A stretch of DNA of 64,000 nucleotides from DTU098 sp964498525 (lineage in GTDB: Bacteria; Bacillota; Desulfotomaculia; Desulfotomaculales; Pelotomaculaceae), in the NCBI GenBank assembly GCA_964498525.1, contig CAZCGU010000003.1, positions 62,001 through 126,000 of the forward strand, in the 5' to 3' direction. Within the stretch, counting starts at the first letter, position 1; the number at the start of each line of letters is the position of its first letter. Of the stretch, positions 10,501-18,402 are shown in pieces. The position numbers and the translations under genes were made by a program. The notes beneath the pieces are model-generated. The model was not told where the DNA came from. It did not search any database and saw only the letters and a program-made list of their open reading frames with translations.

Positions 10501-12152
10501 AACGAGATTATATGATTACAAGATCAGTTTATCAGCGTATTCCAATATTTAATAAAGAAAATAATACTATTGATAATTACTATTCACCAAGGGTTTGGAG
10601 GTTGTTAAATACAACAGATGATAGTTCGAAATTTGTTGAATTTAGTAATGGAAATAAAAATCTAATCAGTGTTATTGAGGCTAAAACTATTCACCAATTT
10701 GACCATAGATTCGCTACTTTTACCCAATTAAAAAGTTTATTGCAAATCATAGAAGTTTCTGAATCTAATAAACAAGATCCTTTCTTTGAGGCTTTTGCTA
10801 GATATTATATTACTGAGAAATATTTCTGTGAAAGATTGCCCAAAGAACTTACAAATAAACAATGGTATCTAACATTTCGCAATATAACAAACGTTACAAA
10901 TGAACGAACTATTATAAGCACAGTGATCCCTAGAGCAGCTGGTTGTGAGGTAACTCCTTATATAGAAATTGGGGGTGATGCTAAATTATCATCATTTTTA
11001 CTTGGCACTTTAAATAGTTTTGCACTAAATTTTATTGCTCGACAAAAAGTAGGTGGGATGCATTTAAGTTATTTCATTTTATATCAACTTCCAGTGGTTA
11101 CGCCAGATATGATGAAAAGTTCTTTAATAGGGTTTGCATATATTGTTAGTTGTATTCTGGAGCTTGTTTATACATCATGGTCATTAGAAGGTTTCGCTAA
11201 AGATTGTGGTTACAATGGACCTCCATTTTGTTGGAATGAGGAGCGCCGTTTTATTATCCGCTGTGAATTAGACGCAATATATTTCCATCTTTACGAAATT
11301 GAGCGGGATAATGTTGATTACATCATGGAAACCTTCCCCATAGTCAAGCGCAAAGACGAGGCCAGCTACGGTTATTATCGTACGAAGGAGGAGATCCTGG
11401 AAATCTACGATGAGATAACGCGAGTATTGGCTGAGAATGCCGCTGCCTTGGCTGCCGGTCGGGAGGCTACTGCCAGCTTTCAGACGAACCTGAATCCTCC
11501 GCCCGGTCCACCTATGGACGCCGATGGCAATTTTAAATCTATGTACCACTTGGACCGCGATAAATTGCCGGACCATATTCACTTGCCGCATCCGGCATGG
11601 GAAGAGTCACTTCTATCGACTTGGTTTACTGTCTGTCAAAAGCGCTGGAGCCATTTGGGAGGCGACCAGTTCTTCCCCTGGGACGGGCGCGAGGCCTTTG
11701 TATATGCGTTTATTCCGTATCTGGTTCAGGAAAAGCCCGGCAAGACGTTTGAGTTCTATCGTGACGCGGCGTTGCTAACCTCACGATCGAATCATTGTGA
11801 AACATTATTGCTCAAGCAGGAACTGCGTGACGAATATCGCCAAATTATGAACGATATCGATTGGCTCGATTTCCCTGACGGGCATCACATTCGCCCGGAG
11901 AAAATTCGGGAGAAGCTGCAAAATAACAGGATTATCCAAACCGATCCAAGATCCGGTGCAACTGTAGTTCAAAACTCAGGTAGTTTGCCGCCCTTGCCGA
12001 AAGAATTGAGGTCACTTCTGCCTCTGATCCTGAAGGCGGCGGACAACCTCAACGAAATGCAACGTCGTGCCCTTGAAGACGCTAAAACCGCAAAAGTCGA
12101 TTTCACACAAAACGAGGTTACCAATGAACTACGGAAGTTGATGGTGGTATAA
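7578..12152 (+). CDS. Eco57I-type N6-adenine DNA methyltransferase (DrmMI/PglX/type IIG-like)
   Basis: The start is the ATG at 7578, preceded by GAGGAGGG; an upstream in-frame start exists only inside the previous gene. The 1524-residue protein has SAM motif I as DPASGSGHF (about 497-505), the second motif GVDVNEMAVELCKVSLW, and the catalytic NPPW at 773-776, the order of gamma-class adenine methyltransferases. No clear PD-(D/E)XK motif was found at the N-terminus, so it is more like the modification enzymes of DISARM/BREX than a self-contained type IIG enzyme. From about 9905 to 11230, the region after NPPW where target recognition lies, the DNA becomes strongly AT-rich and then returns to the surrounding composition. 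It is 10 bp after the SNF2 helicase and 1 bp before the ATPase gene, so it is one operon. Expected to mark host DNA so that the helicases attack unmodified DNA. Confidence 0.9.
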   Translation: MQTRRKDIFTTIRTEGSILPPDLLQRIAGGDRDLGGLAPADYHLGKGERLNEAINRSWNRLLGVWASFKNGLEKLPSGDPATTITRERWLLILFQELGYGRLLTARAVEIDGKSYPVSHTWQHTPIHLVGSRVDLDRRSAGVAGAARTSPHSLVQEFLNRSGDHLWAFVSNGFILRILRDNVSLTRQAYVEFDLQAMMEGEVYADFALLWLLCHQSRVEAERPAECWLEKWSRAAQEQGTRALDQLRKGVEDTINILGRGFLTHPDNHQLREKLYSGELETQDYYRQILRLVYRLIFLFVAEDRDLLLDPEATVTARERYMRFYSTARIRRLAERRRGTKHADLFQGLKVVMEKLDSSGCPELGLPALGSFLWSKKAVPELTNCEIANRDLLDAVRALAFTTDGHARRLVDYKNMGSEELGSVYESLLELHPVLDAGAGKFELTFSSGSERKTTGSYYTPSSLINCLLDSALDPVLEEAARQKDPETAILNLKVCDPASGSGHFLIAAAHRIAKRLAAIRTGDEEPAPEAYRTALRDVIGRCIYGVDVNEMAVELCKVSLWMEALEPGKPLSFLDHRILCGNSLLGATPALLAKGIPDEAFKPIEGDLKEICKEFKRKNKEEREGQVTLLFDDTGTAWPEVADLSKCLVELGGMKDDTIDDISRKEERYSKCINSSAYRYGRLLADAWCSAFVWKKTKEFPYPITEGVFRKIEDNPNSVPSWMLEEINRLADQYQFFHWNLAFPDVFHLPASGEQPENVRAGWSGGFDVVLGNPPWDKMQTEELQFFASREPGIVILKGAKRKKAILKLIQTDQSLYQEWQKLRRSNNASIAFVRNSNSFPLTGVGKFNAFALFAELNTRIVSNKGRVGCIIPSGIATDDTTKYYFQELMKLRKLISLYDFENSAPIFAGVHRSYKFCLITISGVNGAAKNGADFVFFANNTEQLREIKRHFKLTLEDLVLLNPNTLTCPIFRSKRDYMITRSVYQRIPIFNKENNTIDNYYSPRVWRLLNTTDDSSKFVEFSNGNKNLISVIEAKTIHQFDHRFATFTQLKSLLQIIEVSESNKQDPFFEAFARYYITEKYFCERLPKELTNKQWYLTFRNITNVTNERTIISTVIPRAAGCEVTPYIEIGGDAKLSSFLLGTLNSFALNFIARQKVGGMHLSYFILYQLPVVTPDMMKSSLIGFAYIVSCILELVYTSWSLEGFAKDCGYNGPPFCWNEERRFIIRCELDAIYFHLYEIERDNVDYIMETFPIVKRKDEASYGYYRTKEEILEIYDEITRVLAENAAALAAGREATASFQTNLNPPPGPPMDADGNFKSMYHLDRDKLPDHIHLPHPAWEESLLSTWFTVCQKRWSHLGGDQFFPWDGREAFVYAFIPYLVQEKPGKTFEFYRDAALLTSRSNHCETLLLKQELRDEYRQIMNDIDWLDFPDGHHIRPEKIREKLQNNRIIQTDPRSGATVVQNSGSLPPLPKELRSLLPLILKAADNLNEMQRRALEDAKTAKVDFTQNEVTNELRKLMVV

Positions 12153-12153
12153 A

Positions 12154-14208
12154 GTGTATAGATTGGACACATTTGCCAAAAGTGATGATATTAGCTCGCC
12201 TTGCTTGTGGGTCAGGCGGCTTGTCCTGTTTGAGTCCCCAGAGAAAAAGGATGCTCCGATCCGTAGTGTCCCCTTTTCCCGCGGCCTCAACATTGTCTGG
12301 GGTGTTGAATTGCCGGATGATGCCGTGGCCATTGGGGCCCGTCCCGTAACACTTTCCGGACATTCCGTCGGTAAAACTATACTCTGTCGCTTAATTCGCT
12401 ACTGTTTGGGTGAGTCTACTTTCGGGAATCCGAGTGTAATGAACTGCATCAAACACGTTTTTCCCAAAGGCTGGGTTGGAATAGAGTTGACCGTGGACGG
12501 TCAGGAGTGGGCTGTTCTCAAACCCATTGGCCAATCCGGTGATTCAAAAGCGGCCAAAATGATGGCTGTTGAGGCACTGTTCAATCAAGGACGCCAGGAA
12601 AACCAGTACCTAGACTTCATGGCGCATCTACAAGGCACCATGATGTCGGGGCTTCAGGTGAATGCTCCCCCCAACACCGATAAGCTTTACGAGTGGAAGC
12701 ACTTGCTTGCGTGGTTGACCCGCGATCAGGAGTCGCGCTTCCAGAGCCTGCATGATTGGAGATCGCCGCGCAGCGGAGCAGGCACGGTAAAATTCCAGAA
12801 ACCAAAGGAACACGCGCTTTACTTGATGCGTCTTGTATTGGGCTTGCTACAGGAAAAAGAAATTGAGGTGTCCCGGTCACTCTTTGAAATGGAAAGGGAA
12901 TTGAAGCAACGAGAGGATCGAAAAGCCGACTTGAGGCGGGAACCGAAATACCGTCTTAATCAACAGGAAGATGCATTGAAACAACTACTTGGTGTACCGT
13001 CTACTGAAGAGCTGAATACCGATATAACTGACCTTACTTCTCCAGTATTTTTGCGGCGGATGGATATTGAACAAGCTATTCTTAAAATTCAACGTGACAT
13101 AGAAAAAATTGACTTTAAGATTGAACAAAAGCGTTTCTGGCTGACATCTTACGACGAGCAGCGACGCGTTTTTCTAGCTGCGCTTAAGTTAACCAAAGAG
13201 GCAACAGAAATCCCGGAGGATGTAGAGACGGAAGACGATACCATACGAAAACTCCGGGCACTCAGTGGAAAGGATTGCCTATATGGCAATATCCCCTTTC
13301 TTGAGTGCTCCTATGTTCAGGAACGCTTAGCCGAGGTAGAAAAGATAGCCAACTTACAGAAACTACGTGAAGATAGGCGTGTGGCGTCTGAAACAGAGCG
13401 TCGTTTGGAAATCTTCGAACATCAGCGGAAGGACCACGATCAAGTGGTTGCACTGCTCAATGAGTTACGCGAAAAACTAAAAGCAGACCTAGCGAAAAAA
13501 CGTAGAAAGGAAATACAACTATCGGAATACCGAGATCAGCTTCAACGTCTTAGCGATCACCTTGAGCAGCGTCAACAAGCATTGGATATAATTGAAGGCC
13601 GCACACCGAACACAAAATTATATCAGGAAAACGCCTGCACCATTGTATTGCACAAGAAAATTACACAAAAGCAGGATGAATTGCGGAAACTGCAGGAGTC
13701 CTATGGGAAATATCTCAAATCAATCAACATAATCTATGATTCATTAATTAAAAATGTTCTTTCAGACACATACTCCGGGGCCCTTCGCATGCCGAAGGGT
13801 GAACTGCAGTTTCATATCATGGAAGTAACTGGTCTTTCGGGCGAAGCAGTAGAAACCCTGGCCCTGGTTTTAGCTGACGTGGCGGTGATGATTTGTTCAT
13901 GCCAGGGAATTGGCCACCATCCACGGTTCCTTTTACATGACAGCCCCCGTGAGGCCGACCTCAGCAGACACATCTACAGTCGCTACCTGCGGGCAATGTG
14001 GGATTTGACCAATCATTACGGGGGTCAAGATAAAGCGCCATTTCAATATATTGTGACTACGACAAGTAAGCCACCCAAAGAGTTGGAAGCGTCTATTTGC
14101 CTGCGTCTAGAAGCTCACCCGGAAACTAAGATGCTATTTGGACGTTGCCTGACAAATCCACCTGCTAAAGAACAACTTGAGCTTTTCAGTGGCGATGATA
14201 AGGTGTGA
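12154..14208 (+). CDS. SMC/Rad50-like coiled-coil ATPase
   Basis: A 684-residue protein starting at GTG one base after the methyltransferase stop. The N-terminal half has a P-loop SGHSVGKT near residues 69-76, embedded in a fold start (LNIVWG...) typical of RecF/SMC-type ATPases. Residues about 225-540 are charged, heptad-rich and predicted by eye to be coiled coil, with a CxxxxxxxxxC pair (DCLYG...LECSY) in the hinge region. Near the C-terminus LSGEAVETLAL resembles the ABC signature and RFLLHDSPREAD resembles Walker B. This head-coil-head layout is like DUF2326/DUF3732-type defence ATPases. With the preceding helicase and methylase it gives the helicase-methylase-ATPase combination known from Hma. 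I do not recognise the exact family. The gene ends the first block; a 460-bp gap follows. Confidence 0.8.
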   Translation: MYRLDTFAKSDDISSPCLWVRRLVLFESPEKKDAPIRSVPFSRGLNIVWGVELPDDAVAIGARPVTLSGHSVGKTILCRLIRYCLGESTFGNPSVMNCIKHVFPKGWVGIELTVDGQEWAVLKPIGQSGDSKAAKMMAVEALFNQGRQENQYLDFMAHLQGTMMSGLQVNAPPNTDKLYEWKHLLAWLTRDQESRFQSLHDWRSPRSGAGTVKFQKPKEHALYLMRLVLGLLQEKEIEVSRSLFEMERELKQREDRKADLRREPKYRLNQQEDALKQLLGVPSTEELNTDITDLTSPVFLRRMDIEQAILKIQRDIEKIDFKIEQKRFWLTSYDEQRRVFLAALKLTKEATEIPEDVETEDDTIRKLRALSGKDCLYGNIPFLECSYVQERLAEVEKIANLQKLREDRRVASETERRLEIFEHQRKDHDQVVALLNELREKLKADLAKKRRKEIQLSEYRDQLQRLSDHLEQRQQALDIIEGRTPNTKLYQENACTIVLHKKITQKQDELRKLQESYGKYLKSINIIYDSLIKNVLSDTYSGALRMPKGELQFHIMEVTGLSGEAVETLALVLADVAVMICSCQGIGHHPRFLLHDSPREADLSRHIYSRYLRAMWDLTNHYGGQDKAPFQYIVTTTSKPPKELEASICLRLEAHPETKMLFGRCLTNPPAKEQLELFSGDDKV

Positions 14209-14670
14209 TGTTAAAATTTCCGTTCATCAGAGAACTAGATTTTCAATCCCGGATCATATTATATCCTAATCGGTCCTAAAAATCAGGCAAGTCTAATATA
14301 ACATTCTGCTTATATTGGCTATTCCAGATATGGTTTTGAAGGTGCTTTCTAACGCAGGTAATGGGTATCCAGGACTATGCCGGCGATAATAAAAGCAGCA
14401 AGCTTAATAAGGCTGAGGAGCTTATAGACAAGGGTTTTGACATTGAAATAATTTTCCTAGAATATTTTTATGATTTAGTGCTCAGCGAAGGCCGATAAGG
14501 CCCGTTAAAAAGCTGAAGTAGTAATAGGGTAGGGAGCATCTACCAATAAGAAGAATTATGCATAAATGAACATGTTATCCATGTGGCTCGTTTTGGAAGG
14601 TGTAAAATTCTAAGAAATGCAAAGCTATTAAGAGAAAACGCTAGATTATAGAGGGAGGTCTAACCAAAAA
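14209..14670. other. Intergenic gap between the two defence blocks
   Basis: About 460 bp, AT-rich, with no large gene. It contains a 45-codon open frame (14361-14498, listed separately) and the ribosome binding site of the Hsp70-like gene (AGGGAGG near 14652). No clear terminator hairpin was seen, so the two blocks may or may not be co-transcribed. Confidence 0.5.
14361..14498 (+). CDS. Small open frame or gene remnant, 45 aa
   Basis: ATG to TAA, 45 codons, encoding a charged, folded-looking peptide (begins MGIQDYAGDNKSSKLNK; ends FLEYFYDLVLSEGR). The upstream frame is open for only a few codons, and the ribosome binding site is poor. The amphipathic, protein-like composition suggests either a true small protein or the C-terminal remnant of a larger defence gene. 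No family recognised. Confidence 0.3.
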   Translation: MGIQDYAGDNKSSKLNKAEELIDKGFDIEIIFLEYFYDLVLSEGR

Positions 14671-17076
14671 ATGGATTATTTAGCGGGATTTATCCCGGAC
14701 ATTGTGAACTTCAGGGAGGTATCGCGTCCGGTTCGTGTGCTGGGTATCGACCTTGGTACTTCAAATTCCACCATTGCCGGGGCAAACTGGATCCCCGGGA
14801 GTGAGGAACCGATACATGCGCGGTGTATTGAGGTGGACCAGTTTACATATGAGGGGACATTCACCCATGTTCTTGTCCCATCGGTAGTCGCTCTGTGGGA
14901 CGGCAAAGTGCTGGTGGGAGAAGGGGCAAAAAGACTGGTGGCAAGGTCTGCCGAATTTGACCTGGAACGCAACAAACATTTATTTTATGAGTGTAAAAAC
15001 GATGTCGGCTTAAAAAAAACATACCGCAAGGCTCCTGAAGGTTTCCGAACTGCGGCGGAAATTGGCGGCAAGGTACTGGAATTCCTCCACCTGGCAACCC
15101 TGGCGGAGGATGAAACACCGGTTGATCGCGTGGTAGTTACGGTGCCGGCTTCATTCCAGGCCGCCCAAAGAAATGATATCCTAAAGGCAGCGGGTTTGGC
15201 AGGTCTGGAGCTGGAAGGCGGCGATTTGCTTGACGAGCCGGTGGCAGCCTTCTTGGATTATATAATTGCCAACGGTGAAAAATTTACAACAGAATTAGAC
15301 GAGCCTAAAATATTGTCTGTCTTTGATTTTGGCGGCGGCACCTGTGACGTAGCCATTTTTAGCCTGAAAATATCCAGGCGGCAAGGGCGCTTGGAGGTTT
15401 CGCCCCTGGCCGTTTCCAGATACCACCGGTTAGGTGGGGGAGACATAGATAGGGCTATCCTGTATGAAATATTGATGCCGCAAATTATGGAACAGAACCA
15501 TTTGACAGACTTTGCCCTGGAGTATAAAGAGAAGAGAGATTGTATTGAGCCGGCTTTTCTGGGGCTGGCTGAAGCCCTCAAAATAGCCCTGTGCAAACAA
15601 ATCGCCAGATTAAAAGCCTTTAAAAAATACGAACAGAAAAAAAGTGAAATCGTGGCCAGGCAGCCTGGTATTTATGAATGTAAACTTGAAAACGGCACAG
15701 TAACACTTCAGTCCCCTGCTTTAACCGCGGAGCAATTTGAATCTTTGTTGGATCCTTTTCTAGAGAAAGACCTGCTCTACCCGCGTGAAACTGAATACCG
15801 GTGGACCTGTTCCATTTTTGCGCCCCTGCAGGACGCCCTTGACCGGTGTAATCTGGATGCAAAGCAGGTGGACTATTGCCTGCTGGTTGGCGGCAGCAGT
15901 ATTATCCCGCAGGTGGTGGAAGCTGTAGCCGAGTATTTTCCCCGCTCCGAAATTTTAAACTACCCCGATTGGGACTCCATCCAAACCGCGGTGGCACGGG
16001 GCGCTGCCTACCATGCCCTGGCCCGGTCGTTATGCGGGAGGGGGCTGGCTCAACCTGTCTGCCACGACGCCATATCCATCAGAACAAATATAGGACTGCA
16101 GGAACTTGTGTCAAGAGGGGCAACGCTTCCTTACCCGGGCGATGGATCCTATGCCAGGTTGTGCAGCCTGACTGTGCCGGAGACGGTGCTTCTTGACTTC
16201 ATAAAACTGCGTGTGGAGATTGTCGGCGGGATGGAAGAGCGCTTGCTGTTCTATAAAATCTGGAATATCGGGGGTCCTGTGAATAAAGGGGAGCCTCTGA
16301 CACTGGAATACCGGTACACCGAGGATCAAATTCTGGAACTGAGGATGTATCTAACAAAAGGCGACCCGGCAGATTTCTTTCCCGTTGAAATTGAAAACCC
16401 GTTAACCAATGTGGTTAATCCCCAGAGCAAACGGGTGAAAATTGATGAAATGGAGGAGGGATTGTTTGTAAAAGGGCTTTCGCAAGAGCAAAAGCTTATA
16501 AAATTAGTTGAATTAGCCGATTTATATGCTGACCTTGGTCAGTATGAAAAAGCAGTCCACTATCTGAAAGTTGCTTTGCGGGGCAAGGGAAGTCCTGATG
16601 AAGGGATTTTGAATAAAATCGGAATCTACTGCGGTAAGATGGGAGATTACAAAGGGGAAGAAAAATTTTACCAGGAAGCCGCCGGCGCCAGTTCGTGGGA
16701 CGGCCCAATATTTAACCTTGCTTTATCCCAGCGGCGCCGCAAGCTTCACTCCGAGGCTGTGGTCACTCTGGAGAAAGCGCTGGCCGGAAACCGTGAGGCG
16801 CCTTATTTAGTATTAAGGGCTATGCTGGCTGAAGATTTAAATGACACCGGAGCACGGGACAAATTTTTAAATGAGTCACTAATAGGATTTAACCCGGTTA
16901 AGTCGTTGAGTGACTGGGAATTGAGCTGGTTTCTGACGGCAGCTAATATGGCGGGGGACAGCGATAAAATAATAAAAGCTAAAGAAGAACAGAAAACGAG
17001 ACAACGAAATGATTTTTCACCGGACATGGAAGAGGGCATCTTGCCTGGTGGGCCAATCCTACCTGTTAGAGTATAG
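14671..17076 (+). CDS. Hsp70/DnaK-like ATPase with C-terminal TPR repeats
   Basis: An 801-residue protein with a strong ribosome binding site (AGGGAGG). The actin-like ATPase fold is complete: phosphate-1 motif GIDLGTSNST near residue 30, phosphate-2 motif FDFGGGTCDVA near 215, and adenosine motif LLVGGSSIIPQ near 405. The substrate-binding region is short and divergent. From about residue 605 there are TPR-like units (ADLYADLGQYEKAVHYLK). It lacks a DnaJ or GrpE neighbour, so it is not the housekeeping chaperone. It is the first gene of a second plus-strand block with two SF1 helicases, 44 bp before the next gene. Divergent Hsp70s next to helicases occur in several uncharacterised defence-type operons; a sensing or assembly role is inference only. 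Confidence 0.85.
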   Translation: MDYLAGFIPDIVNFREVSRPVRVLGIDLGTSNSTIAGANWIPGSEEPIHARCIEVDQFTYEGTFTHVLVPSVVALWDGKVLVGEGAKRLVARSAEFDLERNKHLFYECKNDVGLKKTYRKAPEGFRTAAEIGGKVLEFLHLATLAEDETPVDRVVVTVPASFQAAQRNDILKAAGLAGLELEGGDLLDEPVAAFLDYIIANGEKFTTELDEPKILSVFDFGGGTCDVAIFSLKISRRQGRLEVSPLAVSRYHRLGGGDIDRAILYEILMPQIMEQNHLTDFALEYKEKRDCIEPAFLGLAEALKIALCKQIARLKAFKKYEQKKSEIVARQPGIYECKLENGTVTLQSPALTAEQFESLLDPFLEKDLLYPRETEYRWTCSIFAPLQDALDRCNLDAKQVDYCLLVGGSSIIPQVVEAVAEYFPRSEILNYPDWDSIQTAVARGAAYHALARSLCGRGLAQPVCHDAISIRTNIGLQELVSRGATLPYPGDGSYARLCSLTVPETVLLDFIKLRVEIVGGMEERLLFYKIWNIGGPVNKGEPLTLEYRYTEDQILELRMYLTKGDPADFFPVEIENPLTNVVNPQSKRVKIDEMEEGLFVKGLSQEQKLIKLVELADLYADLGQYEKAVHYLKVALRGKGSPDEGILNKIGIYCGKMGDYKGEEKFYQEAAGASSWDGPIFNLALSQRRRKLHSEAVVTLEKALAGNREAPYLVLRAMLAEDLNDTGARDKFLNESLIGFNPVKSLSDWELSWFLTAANMAGDSDKIIKAKEEQKTRQRNDFSPDMEEGILPGGPILPVRV

Positions 17077-17119
17077 CGGATAGCCACAAAAATTGACAAT
17101 AAATTAACGGGGTGAAGAC

Positions 17120-18349
17120 ATGAGTACCTGGCTGATTCCATTAGAAGAGATGACCCAGGAGCAATTGCGGGCGATTGAGTTGGGACCGCAAGAGAACCGT
17201 GTTATTTTTGGCCCGCCTGGTTCTGGTAAAACGCAGGTTCTGCTGCACCGTGCGAAATATCTATGTGACACCTGGAACATTCCGCCGGATCGCTTTCATG
17301 TTTTCGTATATACAAATGTGCTAAAAGATTATATAAAATCCGCCCTTGACATGTTAGATCTGCCCCATGACTGTGTTTCTACTTTGGATTCCTGGTGTAA
17401 TAGTTACTATAAAGAACACATCGGGAGAATCCCAATGATTCAGGTGGGGAAAAGATGTGTTCCGGATTTTCCAGCTATCCGGATGGGTGTTCTGGGAAAT
17501 CTTACAAACGAGTTTCCCGGCAAATTTTTCTTTGACTTTGTTCTTGTGGATGAAGGTCAGGATCTGGGCGGGGTATCCTTTGATTTGTTGAAATCGGCAG
17601 CCAAACATGTATCTGTATGTCTGGATAATAAACAGCAGGTATACGAAAATGGTTCGGGGGAAAAGGAAATTCTTAAACGGCTGGGTTTGCGAAAGCGAAA
17701 CATATATTTACTGGGAGCCTACAGGTGCTGCCCTTATATTATCAGTCTGGCCCGCCAATTTATTAGCGACCCGCAGGAAAGGCAGACTCTCACAAGACAG
17801 GCCAAAACCTATCAAGCTGAAAAACAAACGCCCCTCCTTTATTACGCCTCTGATTTTGCTGACGAAAAGCGCAGGTTAATAGAAATTTTACGGGTCAGTC
17901 TTATGCGCGGGGAAAAAATCGGCCTTATATTTCCCCAAAGAAGACTGGTTTATGGTTTTGCCAAAGGATTAAAAGAGGCAGGAATTGACGTGGAAACAAT
18001 GAATAATTTAAATTTTACAAACGGGCTGCCAAAGCTTTTGACTTACCAGAGTGCAAAAGGGCTCACCTTTGATACTGTACTCATGCCGGGACTGATCCAA
18101 AAATATTTCGCGAAGGTGGATGATCAGAGGGTAAAACGTCTCCTATTTGTGGGGATAACACGGGCAACAAAGTGGGTGTATATGAGCACGCAAACCGGAC
18201 GCGAACTAAAAGCTCTGGAGGATTTGAAGCCACTGGAGGCGCAAGGAGTTCTGACCATTCAAACCAGTTTTGCAGATAAGTTGCCAGTGCAGGAGGAACA
18301 GGAAGTGGATTCTGCAGATGAACAGGAGGATATTCTTGATTTATTATAA
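17120..18349 (+). CDS. UvrD/Rep-like SF1 helicase or ATPase, short
   Basis: A 409-residue protein starting at ATG after GGGGTGAAG. Walker A is FGPPGSGKTQ near residues 31-40, Walker B is FVLVDEGQDLG near 145, and the C-terminal half has YQSAKGLTFD (motif V region) and FVGITRATKWVYM (motif VI). The DEGQD box and the SAKGLTFD motif place it with UvrD/PcrA-type enzymes, but it is about half the normal length and lacks the 1B/2B insertions, as in compact UvrD-like ATPases of defence islands. It sits 43 bp after the Hsp70-like gene and 53 bp before the UPF1-PLD gene. Helicase activity is likely but not certain. Confidence 0.85.
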   Translation: MSTWLIPLEEMTQEQLRAIELGPQENRVIFGPPGSGKTQVLLHRAKYLCDTWNIPPDRFHVFVYTNVLKDYIKSALDMLDLPHDCVSTLDSWCNSYYKEHIGRIPMIQVGKRCVPDFPAIRMGVLGNLTNEFPGKFFFDFVLVDEGQDLGGVSFDLLKSAAKHVSVCLDNKQQVYENGSGEKEILKRLGLRKRNIYLLGAYRCCPYIISLARQFISDPQERQTLTRQAKTYQAEKQTPLLYYASDFADEKRRLIEILRVSLMRGEKIGLIFPQRRLVYGFAKGLKEAGIDVETMNNLNFTNGLPKLLTYQSAKGLTFDTVLMPGLIQKYFAKVDDQRVKRLLFVGITRATKWVYMSTQTGRELKALEDLKPLEAQGVLTIQTSFADKLPVQEEQEVDSADEQEDILDLL

Positions 18350-18402
18350 AATAGTCCGCAATTAGGAGCGGTTGCTTAAGTTCTAAGGAGAATCAAGCTG
18401 AA

